A DNA stretch of 8,622 nt from an uncultured Coriobacteriaceae bacterium (GCA_902783175.1 CACZQA010000079.1:1-8622); one strand, 5' to 3'; shown: positions 1 to 6,397, counted from the first letter of the stretch. Notes: generated by a model from the letters alone, not told the origin. Translations and numbers: made by a program.

Positions 1-11
1 AAGAGGCGATC

Positions 12-1094
12 ATGGCTGCACGCGCCAAGAACGCCGACAAGCGCACGGGGCGCCGCTCGTCGGACTTCGTCCAGAAAAACCGCAGCGACGAGCGCAGGCG
101 CCTGCGCAAAGACCCGGTACGCGCCCTTTCGCTCGGGATAAAAGACGTGCTGAGACGCGGGGTCCAGACGGCGGCGCGCATCGCCCAGCCCACGTCGCGA
201 CCAGACGACCGGTACCACGCGGCGCAGGTCCCGCTCCCGAAAGATGTCGCGCCGGGCGTGCAGGCCGCGTGCGCTGAACAGGCGGCCACGTGCGGCGGGG
301 AAGATGCCGACGCCTGGCACCGGGTACAGCTGGCGCGCCGCGTCGACCGACCCACGGCGGCGGTCTATCTCGATGCGCTCGTGGACGGATTTCTGCAAAT
401 GCACGGCGACCGCTCCTTTGCCGACGACCCGGCGATCGTCGCGGGGCTGGGGTTTGTCGAGGGACGCCCGGTCACGGTCATCACGCAGGAGAAGGGGGCC
501 AACACGGCGGACCGCGTCGCACACAATTTTGGCTGCTCGCACCCCGAGGGCTACCGCAAGGCGCTGCGCCTCGCGCGCCAGGCCGAGCAGTTCGGCCGCC
601 CTGTCATCTGCCTTGTCGACACGCAGGGCGCCCACTGCGACGCCGGGGCGGAAGAGCGCGGCCAGGGCAACGCCATCGCGGAGTGCCTCACGACGTTTGC
701 CGGGCTTAGGGTGCCGGTCATCAGCATCGTCTTGAGCGAGGGCGGCAGCGGCGGCGCGCTCGCGCTGGCCGTGGGCGACCGCATCGCGATGATGGAGAAC
801 GCGGTCTACTCGATCCTCACGCCCGAGGGCTTTGCCTCGATTCTGTGGAAAGACGCGAGCCGTGCCGCAGAGGCGGCCGATGCCATGAAGCCGACCGCCT
901 GGCAGGCAAAGGCCATGGGCATCGTCGACGAGGTCATCCGCGAGGAGGGCGCGGGCGCGCACGAGCACCCCGAGCATGCGGCGCAGGCGGTCAAGGAGTA
1001 CGTCGTCTCGTCCCTGCGCGAGCTCGAGGGCGTCCCCGTACCCGAGCTCGTCCGCAGGCGCCAGGAGCGCTTCTCGCGCGTCGGCGTGGAGTAG
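12..1094 (+). CDS. accA: Acetyl-CoA carboxylase carboxyltransferase subunit alpha
   Basis: Predicted alpha half of the cytoplasmic carboxyltransferase that, with AccD, moves the carboxyl group from carboxybiotin on AccB to acetyl-CoA, making malonyl-CoA for fatty acid synthesis. The conserved core starts near residue 100 (WHRVQLARRVDRPT) and continues through the HGDRSF segment, the PEGYRKALRLARQAE helix, the DTQGAHCDAGAEERGQ loop (203-218), EGGSGGALA (243-251, the glycine-rich oxyanion-hole region) and TPEGFASILWKDASRA, the last close to streptococcal-type AccA. At 360 residues it is somewhat longer than usual (about 315-325); the extra length is a basic, Arg/Lys-rich N-terminus of about 80 residues. 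The ATG at 12 has a Shine-Dalgarno-like AGAGG at 2-6, but the frame stays open to the window edge, so a start further left, or a fusion to accD, cannot be excluded. It is probably the last gene of a fab/acc operon, because the next gene begins 104 bases later. Family assignment is firm; the exact start is less so. Confidence 0.93.
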   Translation: MAARAKNADKRTGRRSSDFVQKNRSDERRRLRKDPVRALSLGIKDVLRRGVQTAARIAQPTSRPDDRYHAAQVPLPKDVAPGVQAACAEQAATCGGEDADAWHRVQLARRVDRPTAAVYLDALVDGFLQMHGDRSFADDPAIVAGLGFVEGRPVTVITQEKGANTADRVAHNFGCSHPEGYRKALRLARQAEQFGRPVICLVDTQGAHCDAGAEERGQGNAIAECLTTFAGLRVPVISIVLSEGGSGGALALAVGDRIAMMENAVYSILTPEGFASILWKDASRAAEAADAMKPTAWQAKAMGIVDEVIREEGAGAHEHPEHAAQAVKEYVVSSLRELEGVPVPELVRRRQERFSRVGVE

Positions 1095-1144
1095 ACGTGG
1101 GTATCGTGTCGAAATCATCACGGTTTGGGCGATGGGGCGCTCAT

Positions 1145-1162
1145 GCAGGTAGAATCACCTGC
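1145..1162. repeat. Short perfect inverted repeat between accA and the next gene
   Basis: GCAGGT (1145-1150) and ACCTGC (1157-1162) are perfect inverted copies around a six-base centre AGAATC. The repeat lies 50 bases after the accA stop and 36 bases before the next start codon. It is followed by an A run rather than a T run on the plus strand, so it is not a convincing intrinsic terminator in that direction. It overlaps a possible -10 element (TAGAAT, 1150-1155), which would suit an operator, but at this size it could also be chance. Confidence 0.4.
1150..1155 (+). promoter_or_regulatory. Possible -10 element for the zinc-ribbon membrane protein gene
   Basis: TAGAAT matches the sigma-70 -10 consensus TATAAT at five of six positions and would start transcription near 1162, leaving a leader of about 37 bases before the ATG at 1199. 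No good -35 lies at the normal distance: the best, TTGGGC at 1125-1130, is 19 bases away and matches only three of six positions. The site sits inside the inverted repeat at 1145-1162. This is a weak candidate resting on the hexamer and its position. Confidence 0.28.
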
Positions 1163-1198
1163 CGAACAAAAAGGCAAACGTGTGAGATAGAGGGCATA

Positions 1199-1657
1199 AT
1201 GGGCGGATTCAGGTCGTGGCTGGCCAACTTCATGCAGGGACGGTACGGGTACGATGCGCTCGGGCGCTCGATGAGCATCTGGGTCATCATCTTGATCGCC
1301 GCATCCATCGTGCTGAGCGTGGCCGCCCGCATCTTCGCCACGTTTGGCGGCGCGGCGGTGGCCATCGGGCTGAACATCGCCTCGACTGTCGTCAACTGGG
1401 CGAGCATCGTCATGCTCGTCCTCACGATTGCCCGCATGCTCTCGCGCAACCGCGACAGGCGCCGCGAAGAGAACGAGCGCTACCTGAGCCGCCGGGCCAA
1501 GGGCGGCAAAAAGCAGCAGGACCTCGCGCGTGAGCAGTCCGGCTACACGTACCTGACCTGCCAGTTCTGCAACCAGAAGATGCGCGTCCCAAAGGGGCGG
1601 GGCAAAATTGCGGTAAAGTGCCCGGCCTGTGGTGAAAAGACCATCGTGAACAGCTAA
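1199..1657 (+). CDS. Membrane protein with C-terminal zinc ribbon, function unknown
   Basis: Predicted 152-residue membrane protein. Residues 27-49 and 52-78 are hydrophobic and probably form two membrane helices; residues 79-113 are strongly charged (RNRDRRREENER and a KGGKK patch) and should be cytoplasmic. A zinc ribbon follows: Cys121-x2-Cys124 and Cys141-x2-Cys144, with the linker MRVPKGRGKI typical of zinc ribbons that read 'RVPKGKGKI.V.CP.C'. The N-terminal FMQGRYGYDALGR stretch and this ribbon resemble a small uncharacterised protein common in Gram-positive bacteria. The ATG at 1199 is preferred because TAGAGGG (1188-1194) lies four bases upstream; an in-frame GTG at 1097 would add 34 residues with no family resemblance. 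The next gene starts nine bases after the stop, so the two are probably expressed together. A sensing or scaffold role is possible for the ribbon, but the sequence alone gives no function. Confidence 0.8.
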   Translation: MGGFRSWLANFMQGRYGYDALGRSMSIWVIILIAASIVLSVAARIFATFGGAAVAIGLNIASTVVNWASIVMLVLTIARMLSRNRDRRREENERYLSRRAKGGKKQQDLAREQSGYTYLTCQFCNQKMRVPKGRGKIAVKCPACGEKTIVNS

Positions 1658-1660
1658 ACT
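1632..1660 (+). promoter_or_regulatory. Possible promoter giving a leaderless transcript
   Basis: GTGAAA (1632-1637; four of six matches to TTGACA) is separated by 17 bases from TAAACT (1655-1660; four of six matches to TATAAT). Six bases follow before the ATG at 1667, so transcription would begin on or beside the A of the start codon. The gene has no recognisable Shine-Dalgarno sequence, and leaderless genes with a TANNNT box at this distance are common in Actinobacteria. The -10 overlaps the stop codon of the preceding gene. Read-through from upstream with translational re-initiation is the alternative. Confidence 0.35.
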
Positions 1661-1666
1661 AGCCGT

Positions 1667-2221
1667 ATGGAAAACTTGGACGACTACAGAGAAACGCGCC
1701 GTACGGGAACGACCCCACAGCAGGGCGACTACGAGCCAAAGCCGGAGAAGGTCGACCCCTCGGTGCTCACGGACGACCGCGGCAACGACGAGCTGCTCGT
1801 CTTCGAGAAGACGTGGGGACATCGCATGCTCGCGGGCGTGAGCATCGCCATCCTCGTCTCGGCAGCCGTCATCATCGTCTACTTCCTCGTGCGCCTGAGC
1901 AGCATCATCGGCATCATGGACATCGCGGGCAGCGTGCTCGCGGTGCAGTTCACCCTGTGGGTCGTCGGCGTGGTCGTGGGCATCCTCACCATCCCTCCGG
2001 CGCTTGCCGGCATCTACGTTGCAAAGCATCCCAAGCACGCCCTCGTCGCGGTCGCGTTCGCGATCGTGGCGCTGCTGTTCGTGGTGGCGTTCTTCGTCTA
2101 CGCGGTGGTTCTCGCGGCGGGTACGGTCGTGGCCGCGCTCATGTGGACGCTCCTGTTCGCGTTCTTCCCCGTCTTGTACCTCATCGCGGCCATCAAGGTC
2201 GCGCGTTCCAACAAGAACTAG
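1667..2221 (+). CDS. Predicted four-helix membrane protein, function unknown
   Basis: 184-residue predicted integral membrane protein that I do not recognise as a named family. Residues 1-50 are polar and charged, with many Asp, Glu, Arg and Pro. Hydrophobic segments lie near residues 54-75, 87-118 (long, broken by PP at 110-111), 125-148 and 150-176, and the chain ends in a short basic tail (KVARSNKN). There is no signal peptide, lipobox or catalytic motif. It follows the zinc-ribbon membrane protein gene by nine bases, suggesting joint expression, but the start codon lacks a Shine-Dalgarno sequence and has a -10-like hexamer at leaderless distance. Its TAG stop overlaps the stop of the convergent maf gene. 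Coding status rests on length, hydrophobic pattern, codon bias like the neighbours and fit between flanking genes. Confidence 0.78.
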   Translation: MENLDDYRETRRTGTTPQQGDYEPKPEKVDPSVLTDDRGNDELLVFEKTWGHRMLAGVSIAILVSAAVIIVYFLVRLSSIIGIMDIAGSVLAVQFTLWVVGVVVGILTIPPALAGIYVAKHPKHALVAVAFAIVALLFVVAFFVYAVVLAAGTVVAALMWTLLFAFFPVLYLIAAIKVARSNKN

Positions 2222-2805
2222 TCGGCGTGCGGCTCGAAGCCGAGCGCGGTGAGCTTTGCCGCGAGCTTTGCCATCGGAAGTCCCACGACGTTGTCGAAGT
2301 CGCCCTCGATGTGGTCGACGAGCGCCGCGCCCAAACCCTGGATGCCGTAGGCGCCCGCCTTGTCGAGCGGCTCGCCCGTGGCCACATAGGCGGCGATGGT
2401 CTCGTCGTCGAGCTGCTTGAACGTGACGTCCGTGGTCTCGTGAAACGCGAGGTACGCATCTCCGCACACGAGGCACACGCCCGTGATGACCTGGTGGGTC
2501 CTCCCCGAAAGCTCGCGCAGGAAGCTTTGCGCCTCGGCCTCGTCGGCCGGCTTCCCAAACACGGTGCCGTCGAGCACGACAATCGTGTCCGCGCCGATGA
2601 CGACGGCGGTCTCGTCTGCGTCTTGGGCGACGGAGATGGCCTTGACGCTCGCGTTGTGCTTGGCGAGCGCGGCGGGTTCGCAGTCTGCGGATGCCGATTC
2701 CTCGGCGTTGCTCGTGACGACGTCGAAGTCGAAGCCCGCGGCGCCGAGCAGGTCGCGGCGACGGGGCGATCCGGATGCGAGTATGAGTGACAATGTCGTA
2801 GCCAT
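2218..2805 (-). CDS. maf: Maf family nucleoside triphosphate pyrophosphatase (dTTP/UTP type)
   Basis: Predicted cytoplasmic house-cleaning enzyme that hydrolyses dTTP, UTP and modified pyrimidine nucleotides to the monophosphate and pyrophosphate; Maf was first linked to septum inhibition in Bacillus subtilis. All family signatures appear in order: LILASGSPRRRDLL (7-20, phosphate-binding), GADTIV (71-76, with the likely catalytic Asp73), GKP (84-86), SGRTHQVITGV (100-110), GEPLDKAGAYGIQG (144-157) and VGLP (174-177). The DKAGAYGIQG form points to the YhdE-like dTTPase/UTPase group, not the YceF-like m7GTP group. The 195-residue length is normal. The ATG has no Shine-Dalgarno sequence but lies six bases after an extended -10-like TGCTAGACT, so it may be translated from a leaderless mRNA. 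It is convergent with the membrane protein gene, sharing CTAG at the stops, and divergent from the HAD phosphatase gene. Confidence 0.95.
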   Translation of the reverse strand: MATTLSLILASGSPRRRDLLGAAGFDFDVVTSNAEESASADCEPAALAKHNASVKAISVAQDADETAVVIGADTIVVLDGTVFGKPADEAEAQSFLRELSGRTHQVITGVCLVCGDAYLAFHETTDVTFKQLDDETIAAYVATGEPLDKAGAYGIQGLGAALVDHIEGDFDNVVGLPMAKLAAKLTALGFEPHAD

Positions 2806-2811
2806 GCGGTC

Positions 2812-2820
2812 AGTCTAGCA
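2812..2820 (-). promoter_or_regulatory. Possible extended -10 promoter of maf (leaderless)
   Basis: On the minus strand this reads TGCTAGACT: a TGn extension followed by TAGACT, which matches TATAAT at four of six positions. Exactly six bases separate it from the maf ATG, so the transcript would begin at the start codon. No -35 match is visible at 16-18 bases upstream, which the TGn extension could offset. The absence of a Shine-Dalgarno sequence before maf fits this reading. The element overlaps the zone where the divergent promoter would place its -35. Confidence 0.42.
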
Positions 2821-2842
2821 TTTTCGTGTCTCACCGCTGAGC

Positions 2843-2848
2843 TACAAT
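2843..2848 (+). promoter_or_regulatory. -10 element of the HAD-addB-addA operon
   Basis: TACAAT matches the -10 consensus at five of six positions. Transcription would begin near 2855 and give a leader of about 36 bases ending in the Shine-Dalgarno sequence AAGGTGA (2881-2887) before the ATG at 2891. The -35 region is poor; the best is TTTTCG at 2821-2826 with a 16-base spacer and three of six matches. It faces away from the proposed maf promoter, and the two could interfere with each other. Confidence 0.42.
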
Positions 2849-2890
2849 CCCTATGCGATACGAAGCCCGCAACCGATGCAAAGGTGAACA

Positions 2891-3556
2891 ATGAAGATTA
2901 CCACGGTGCTGTTTGACATGGATGGAACGCTCTTGAGCACGCTCGGCGACCTGATGGCGAGCGTCAACTTTGCCCTGGGGCAGTCTGGCCTTCCGCCCGT
3001 GACGTTCGACGAGACGAGGCTCGCCGCCGGCTACGGCTCGGTCGTCCTCATCGAGGAGGTCACCAAGCACGCCTTTCCCACGGGCTCGCCCGAATTCCAG
3101 AAGGTCTACGACGATTTCTCCGCGCACTACGCCGCACACCGCAACGACACGACCGAGCCGTACGAGGGCATCATGGAGCTGCTCGTCGCGCTCAGGGAAC
3201 GCGGCATCAAGACGGCGGTCGTGAGCAATAAATGGCATACGGATACCGAGGCGCTGCGCAAGAAGTGGTTCGATGGGCTCATTCCGCTGTCCGTGGGCCG
3301 CTCCGACACCATGCCCGCAAAGCCCGCCCCCGACATGGCGCTTGCCGCGCTGCGCGAGCTCGGCAGCACGCCCGAGCAGGCAATCTACTTGGGAGATTCG
3401 GAACCCGATGCGCAGGTCGGCAAGGCATCCGGCTGCGTGTCCGTGTGCTGCACCTGGGGCTTCAGGGACGTCGCGGTCCTCGAGCGCCAGCACCCCGACT
3501 TCATCATCGACGCACCCGCGCAGCTGCTCGACGTCATCGACGGGCTCGACGCCTAG
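2891..3556 (+). CDS. HAD superfamily phosphatase, phosphoglycolate phosphatase-like
   Basis: 221-residue cytoplasmic haloacid dehalogenase-type phosphatase. All four HAD motifs are present: motif I FDMDGTL (nucleophile Asp9, acid/base Asp11), motif II VVSNK (Ser112), motif III AKPAPD (Lys144) and motif IV GDSEPD (Asp169 and Asp173, magnesium binding). The region between motif I and motif II (about residues 15-90) has the size of a helical C1 cap, as in Gph, PpaX and beta-phosphoglucomutase. The KPxPD and GDSxxD forms and the length are closest to phosphoglycolate phosphatase (Gph), which turns 2-phosphoglycolate into glycolate; PpaX-type pyrophosphatase or another sugar-phosphate specificity is possible, and substrate cannot be settled from motifs. 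AAGGTGA (2881-2887) gives a clear ribosome binding site. It appears to be the first gene of an operon with addB and addA, 38 bases upstream of addB with no terminator visible between them. Confidence 0.9.
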   Translation: MKITTVLFDMDGTLLSTLGDLMASVNFALGQSGLPPVTFDETRLAAGYGSVVLIEEVTKHAFPTGSPEFQKVYDDFSAHYAAHRNDTTEPYEGIMELLVALRERGIKTAVVSNKWHTDTEALRKKWFDGLIPLSVGRSDTMPAKPAPDMALAALRELGSTPEQAIYLGDSEPDAQVGKASGCVSVCCTWGFRDVAVLERQHPDFIIDAPAQLLDVIDGLDA

Positions 3557-3594
3557 CGCGCGGTCGTCGGGGCACTTAGGGGGAAGGCAGGCAG

Positions 3595-6396
3595 ATGTTC
3601 CAGATCCGAAACGCGTGCAGCAAGGCCGTGCTCGTGTCCGCAAGCGACGAGCGCGTCCGCGCCTCGCTTGCAGCCGGGCGCGGGGTCGACCTGATCGTGC
3701 CCAGCGTGCGCTGGGGGACGGCGCGCAAGCGCCAGCTGCTCGCCACGGCGCCCTTCGGCGTTTCGGTCCAGACCTACGACCAATGGCTTGCGGGTCTGTG
3801 GGAGCTTTATGGCGACGGGAGCAAGATCGTCGACGCGCCTCGCAGGCGCGTGCTCGTGCGCCCGCTCGTCGAGCGCGTGGGGCTGCTCGAGTCGCGGCCC
3901 TCTCCCGTGCTCGTCGACGAGCTCTGCACATTCGTCCAGGAGGCGGTGTGCCTGCTCGGCGCATACCCCGGCGAGCTGGACGATTCGCAGGAGAAGATGC
4001 GCGAGCTGGTCTCCCTCTATGCCGAGGCGCTCGCCGCGCACGGCATGGTGGAGTGCGCCCAGGCCGAGCGTTCGCTGGCGGAGGAGGCGCTCTCCCACGA
4101 TGTTGTCGCCGAGAACGCCGTGCTGCAACCGGGGCACCGGCTCTCGTTTCTGAAGGCGATTTCCTCCAACGTCGACGTGACGGTGCTCGGCCGCTCGCTT
4201 CCGTGCGAAGTGGATGCGGCCGCGTTCGAGCCTGCCGCCTCCCAGGCGCCCGGCCTGCAGGAGCTCCGACGCGTGCTCTACGCCGGCACGGCGGCGCTCG
4301 AGCCGGACGGTTCCGTCTTTGCCGACGAGGCGCGCGGTGCCCATGCCGAGCCCTCCGTGCTGATAGAGCGCCTGCGCAGCTTTGGGCCTTCCGGCACGAC
4401 CTGCATCGTCTTTCCGAATGCGGCGGACAGCTACCCCGCAATGCTGGAGGCGCTTGCCTGCGCCAACATCCCGTTCGAGGCCGAATTCTCGCTGCCGGTG
4501 TCGCGCACGGCGCTGGGCGCGGCGTTTCTCTCGCTCGCGCGCTTTTGTGCCAGCTCGGGTTCCGACGAGGGCTATGTGCCGCTCGTCGGCTTTCTGGCCT
4601 CCCCGTATTCGGGGGTGGAGCCCAAAGATGCGCGTGCCTTGCAGATGCGCTGGCGCGAGCAGGCGTGCTCCACGCCCGAAGCGCGTCTGCACGATATAAC
4701 CGAGGGCTTTGCCCGCGGCAATGCCTCGGCAAAGGTCACGAAGGAGCGCCTGGCGCCGCTTGCCGCCCTGCTCGGCATGGAGCCCTGCGAGCAGGTGCGC
4801 ACGCTGTTCGACAACGCAAAAGCGGCGCATGTGCCGGGTGACGTGCTCGTCGACGACGCCAAGGCGGCAAATGCCCTGCTCGAGTATTTCGACGTCTGCG
4901 GCGAGCTCGGCGCAGAGCCCGACCTCGCCGAGATGGCCAACCTCTCGATACATGCGTTTCGCTGCTCGGGCGATGCGGAAGACGCCGTGCTCCTTGCGGG
5001 GCCTGAGGCAGTCGGCCTCGAGCGCTACGATCACGTCATCGTCGCGGGCCTCGATACTGTTCATCATCCCATGGCGCGCCGGCAAAGCCCGTTCGACCCG
5101 CTGCTGGCCAAGCTCGGCGTGGGCGGCGAGGATCTTACGGCGCTCTTTCAGCGCGTGTTCTTGCTCGACGCTATCGAAAGCGCCCGCTCGGGTTTTGCCG
5201 CCTGCCGCGCCACGCATGCGGCCGATGGCGTCGAGCTATGCCAAAGCGCGCTGTGGGACGAGCTCATGTCCGCGTACCGTACAGAAGAAGACGACGAGAA
5301 CGGCCTTGCCTCGCATGTCGTCCCGCCGGCGCTGCGAGAGGCTGCGCTGAGCGTGAGCGAGGCGCGGCAGTTCGCGTCCGACGTGCAGGAAGACGGCGAG
5401 CGGCGCGCTGTGGTGCGAGGCTCGATCGAGCATGACGAGGCGCTGCCCTACCTCATGTGCGGTATCTCGGGCGATGCACTGCCGTTTTCCCCGACGGGGA
5501 TCGAAGACTACTACCGCTGCCCATACCGCTGGTTCACTTGCCGGCGCGTCAACTTCAACGGGATGGACCGCTCCTTCGACGCCGCCGCCCAGGGCAACCT
5601 CGTCCACGCCGTGTTCGAGCGTTTCTACCGCATGCTCAAGTCCCAGGGCGCTGCCCGCGTCACCGAGGACAACCTCGCGTTCGCCCTCGACGTGGCATCG
5701 CAGGCCTTCGATGCGCAGGTGGAGCATGACCGGGGAAAGAGCCGCTCGGGACTGTTTCTCAAGACGGAGCGCGACGAGCAGGTCCTTTCGGACATGCGCG
5801 GGCTCATCTTGGATTTCGTGCGCCGCGAGGCGACGTTTTTGCCGGGGTTCGTGCCGACGTACTTCGAGCTCAACTTGGGCAAGGACACGGGCACGGTCCT
5901 CGAGTACGCGGGGGTTTTCGTGCGCGGCAAGGTCGACCGCATCGACGTGGACGCCGAGGGCAACGCCATCGTCATCGACTACAAGCTCAGCAGCCTTTCG
6001 GAGGGCTACGGGCTGCACCCCGACAAGCTATTGCCCTCGCGCATCCAGACCGATATCTACGCCACGCTCGTGCAGCGACATTTCGATTTGCTCGGCACGC
6101 CCCTCAAGGTCAGGGGGTCGGTGTACCGCTCGTATGCGCGCAACGCGCTGCGCGGCGTGTACGACCGCGGTATCGAGTGGGGGCCTCAGGAGACGGTACG
6201 TGCCGATAGGGACGGCCTGCCCAGGGCGGGCAGCGACGAGACCTACGACGAGTACCTGGCGCACGTCGAGGCCGAGGTCGCGCAGTGCATGGAACATCTT
6301 GCCGCAGGAGACATAGCCCCCGACCCCCTGCAAGACGATGCGAGCGTATGCGATTACTGCAAGGCGCTTCTGTTCTGCCCGAAGGCGAAGGTGTGA
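3595..6396 (+). CDS. addB: AddB-type helicase-nuclease subunit (PD-(D/E)XK nuclease with Fe-S cysteines)
   Basis: Predicted partner of AddA in the double-strand-break resection enzyme that loads RecA after Chi recognition. The C-terminus carries a RecB/AddB-type nuclease: YYRCPYRWF (Cys642), GNLVHAVFE (667-675), GKVDRID (Asp781) and VIDYK (Asp795, Lys797). The end has Cys919-x2-Cys922-x5-Cys928, the spacing of the three C-terminal 4Fe-4S ligands of B. subtilis AddB, and Cys642 fits the fourth. The middle is a degenerate helicase: IPFEAEFSLPVSR (about 292-304) and YDHVIVAGLD (478-487) resemble UvrD-like 2B/2A segments. No Walker A motif (GxxGxGKT) is seen at the N-terminus, so this subunit probably does not hydrolyse ATP. 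At 933 residues it is shorter than B. subtilis AddB (about 1,166). A purine-rich stretch (AGGGGGAAGG, from 3578) precedes the ATG. Its stop lies one base before the addA start, implying coupled translation and a 1:1 complex. Confidence 0.87.
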   Translation: MFQIRNACSKAVLVSASDERVRASLAAGRGVDLIVPSVRWGTARKRQLLATAPFGVSVQTYDQWLAGLWELYGDGSKIVDAPRRRVLVRPLVERVGLLESRPSPVLVDELCTFVQEAVCLLGAYPGELDDSQEKMRELVSLYAEALAAHGMVECAQAERSLAEEALSHDVVAENAVLQPGHRLSFLKAISSNVDVTVLGRSLPCEVDAAAFEPAASQAPGLQELRRVLYAGTAALEPDGSVFADEARGAHAEPSVLIERLRSFGPSGTTCIVFPNAADSYPAMLEALACANIPFEAEFSLPVSRTALGAAFLSLARFCASSGSDEGYVPLVGFLASPYSGVEPKDARALQMRWREQACSTPEARLHDITEGFARGNASAKVTKERLAPLAALLGMEPCEQVRTLFDNAKAAHVPGDVLVDDAKAANALLEYFDVCGELGAEPDLAEMANLSIHAFRCSGDAEDAVLLAGPEAVGLERYDHVIVAGLDTVHHPMARRQSPFDPLLAKLGVGGEDLTALFQRVFLLDAIESARSGFAACRATHAADGVELCQSALWDELMSAYRTEEDDENGLASHVVPPALREAALSVSEARQFASDVQEDGERRAVVRGSIEHDEALPYLMCGISGDALPFSPTGIEDYYRCPYRWFTCRRVNFNGMDRSFDAAAQGNLVHAVFERFYRMLKSQGAARVTEDNLAFALDVASQAFDAQVEHDRGKSRSGLFLKTERDEQVLSDMRGLILDFVRREATFLPGFVPTYFELNLGKDTGTVLEYAGVFVRGKVDRIDVDAEGNAIVIDYKLSSLSEGYGLHPDKLLPSRIQTDIYATLVQRHFDLLGTPLKVRGSVYRSYARNALRGVYDRGIEWGPQETVRADRDGLPRAGSDETYDEYLAHVEAEVAQCMEHLAAGDIAPDPLQDDASVCDYCKALLFCPKAKV
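6387..6393 (+). promoter_or_regulatory. Ribosome binding site of addA inside the end of addB
   Basis: GAAGGTG lies within the last codons of addB and four bases before the ATG at 6398. It closely resembles the AAGGTGA before the HAD gene. Its position decides the addA start and means ribosomes ending addB are well placed to begin addA at once, keeping the two subunits in balance. Confidence 0.6.
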
Positions 6397-6397
6397 C

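Noticed and set aside
845..1198. Upstream extension of the zinc-ribbon gene overlapping accA
   Set aside because: The extension is frame-shifted accA sequence rich in Arg and Gly. The ATG at 1199 has a Shine-Dalgarno sequence and begins the recognisable family part.
2821..2855. Minus strand stretch resembling the 5' half of a tRNA (GGGATTG, TA, then GCTCAGCGGTGAG like a D-arm)
   Set aside because: There is no anticodon arm, no GGTTCRA T-loop and no pairing 3' acceptor strand downstream, and the region runs into the maf start. It is probably chance or, at most, a remnant.
3557..3594. Possible terminator or separate promoter between the HAD gene and addB
   Set aside because: No stem-loop with a T run and no credible -10/-35 pair is visible in these 38 bases; read-through is more likely.
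2831..5217. Overlapping long minus strand frames opposite the HAD gene and addB
   Set aside because: They are shadows of the real plus strand genes: Arg/Ala-rich translations, no domain, no ribosome site, and they span intergenic control sequence.
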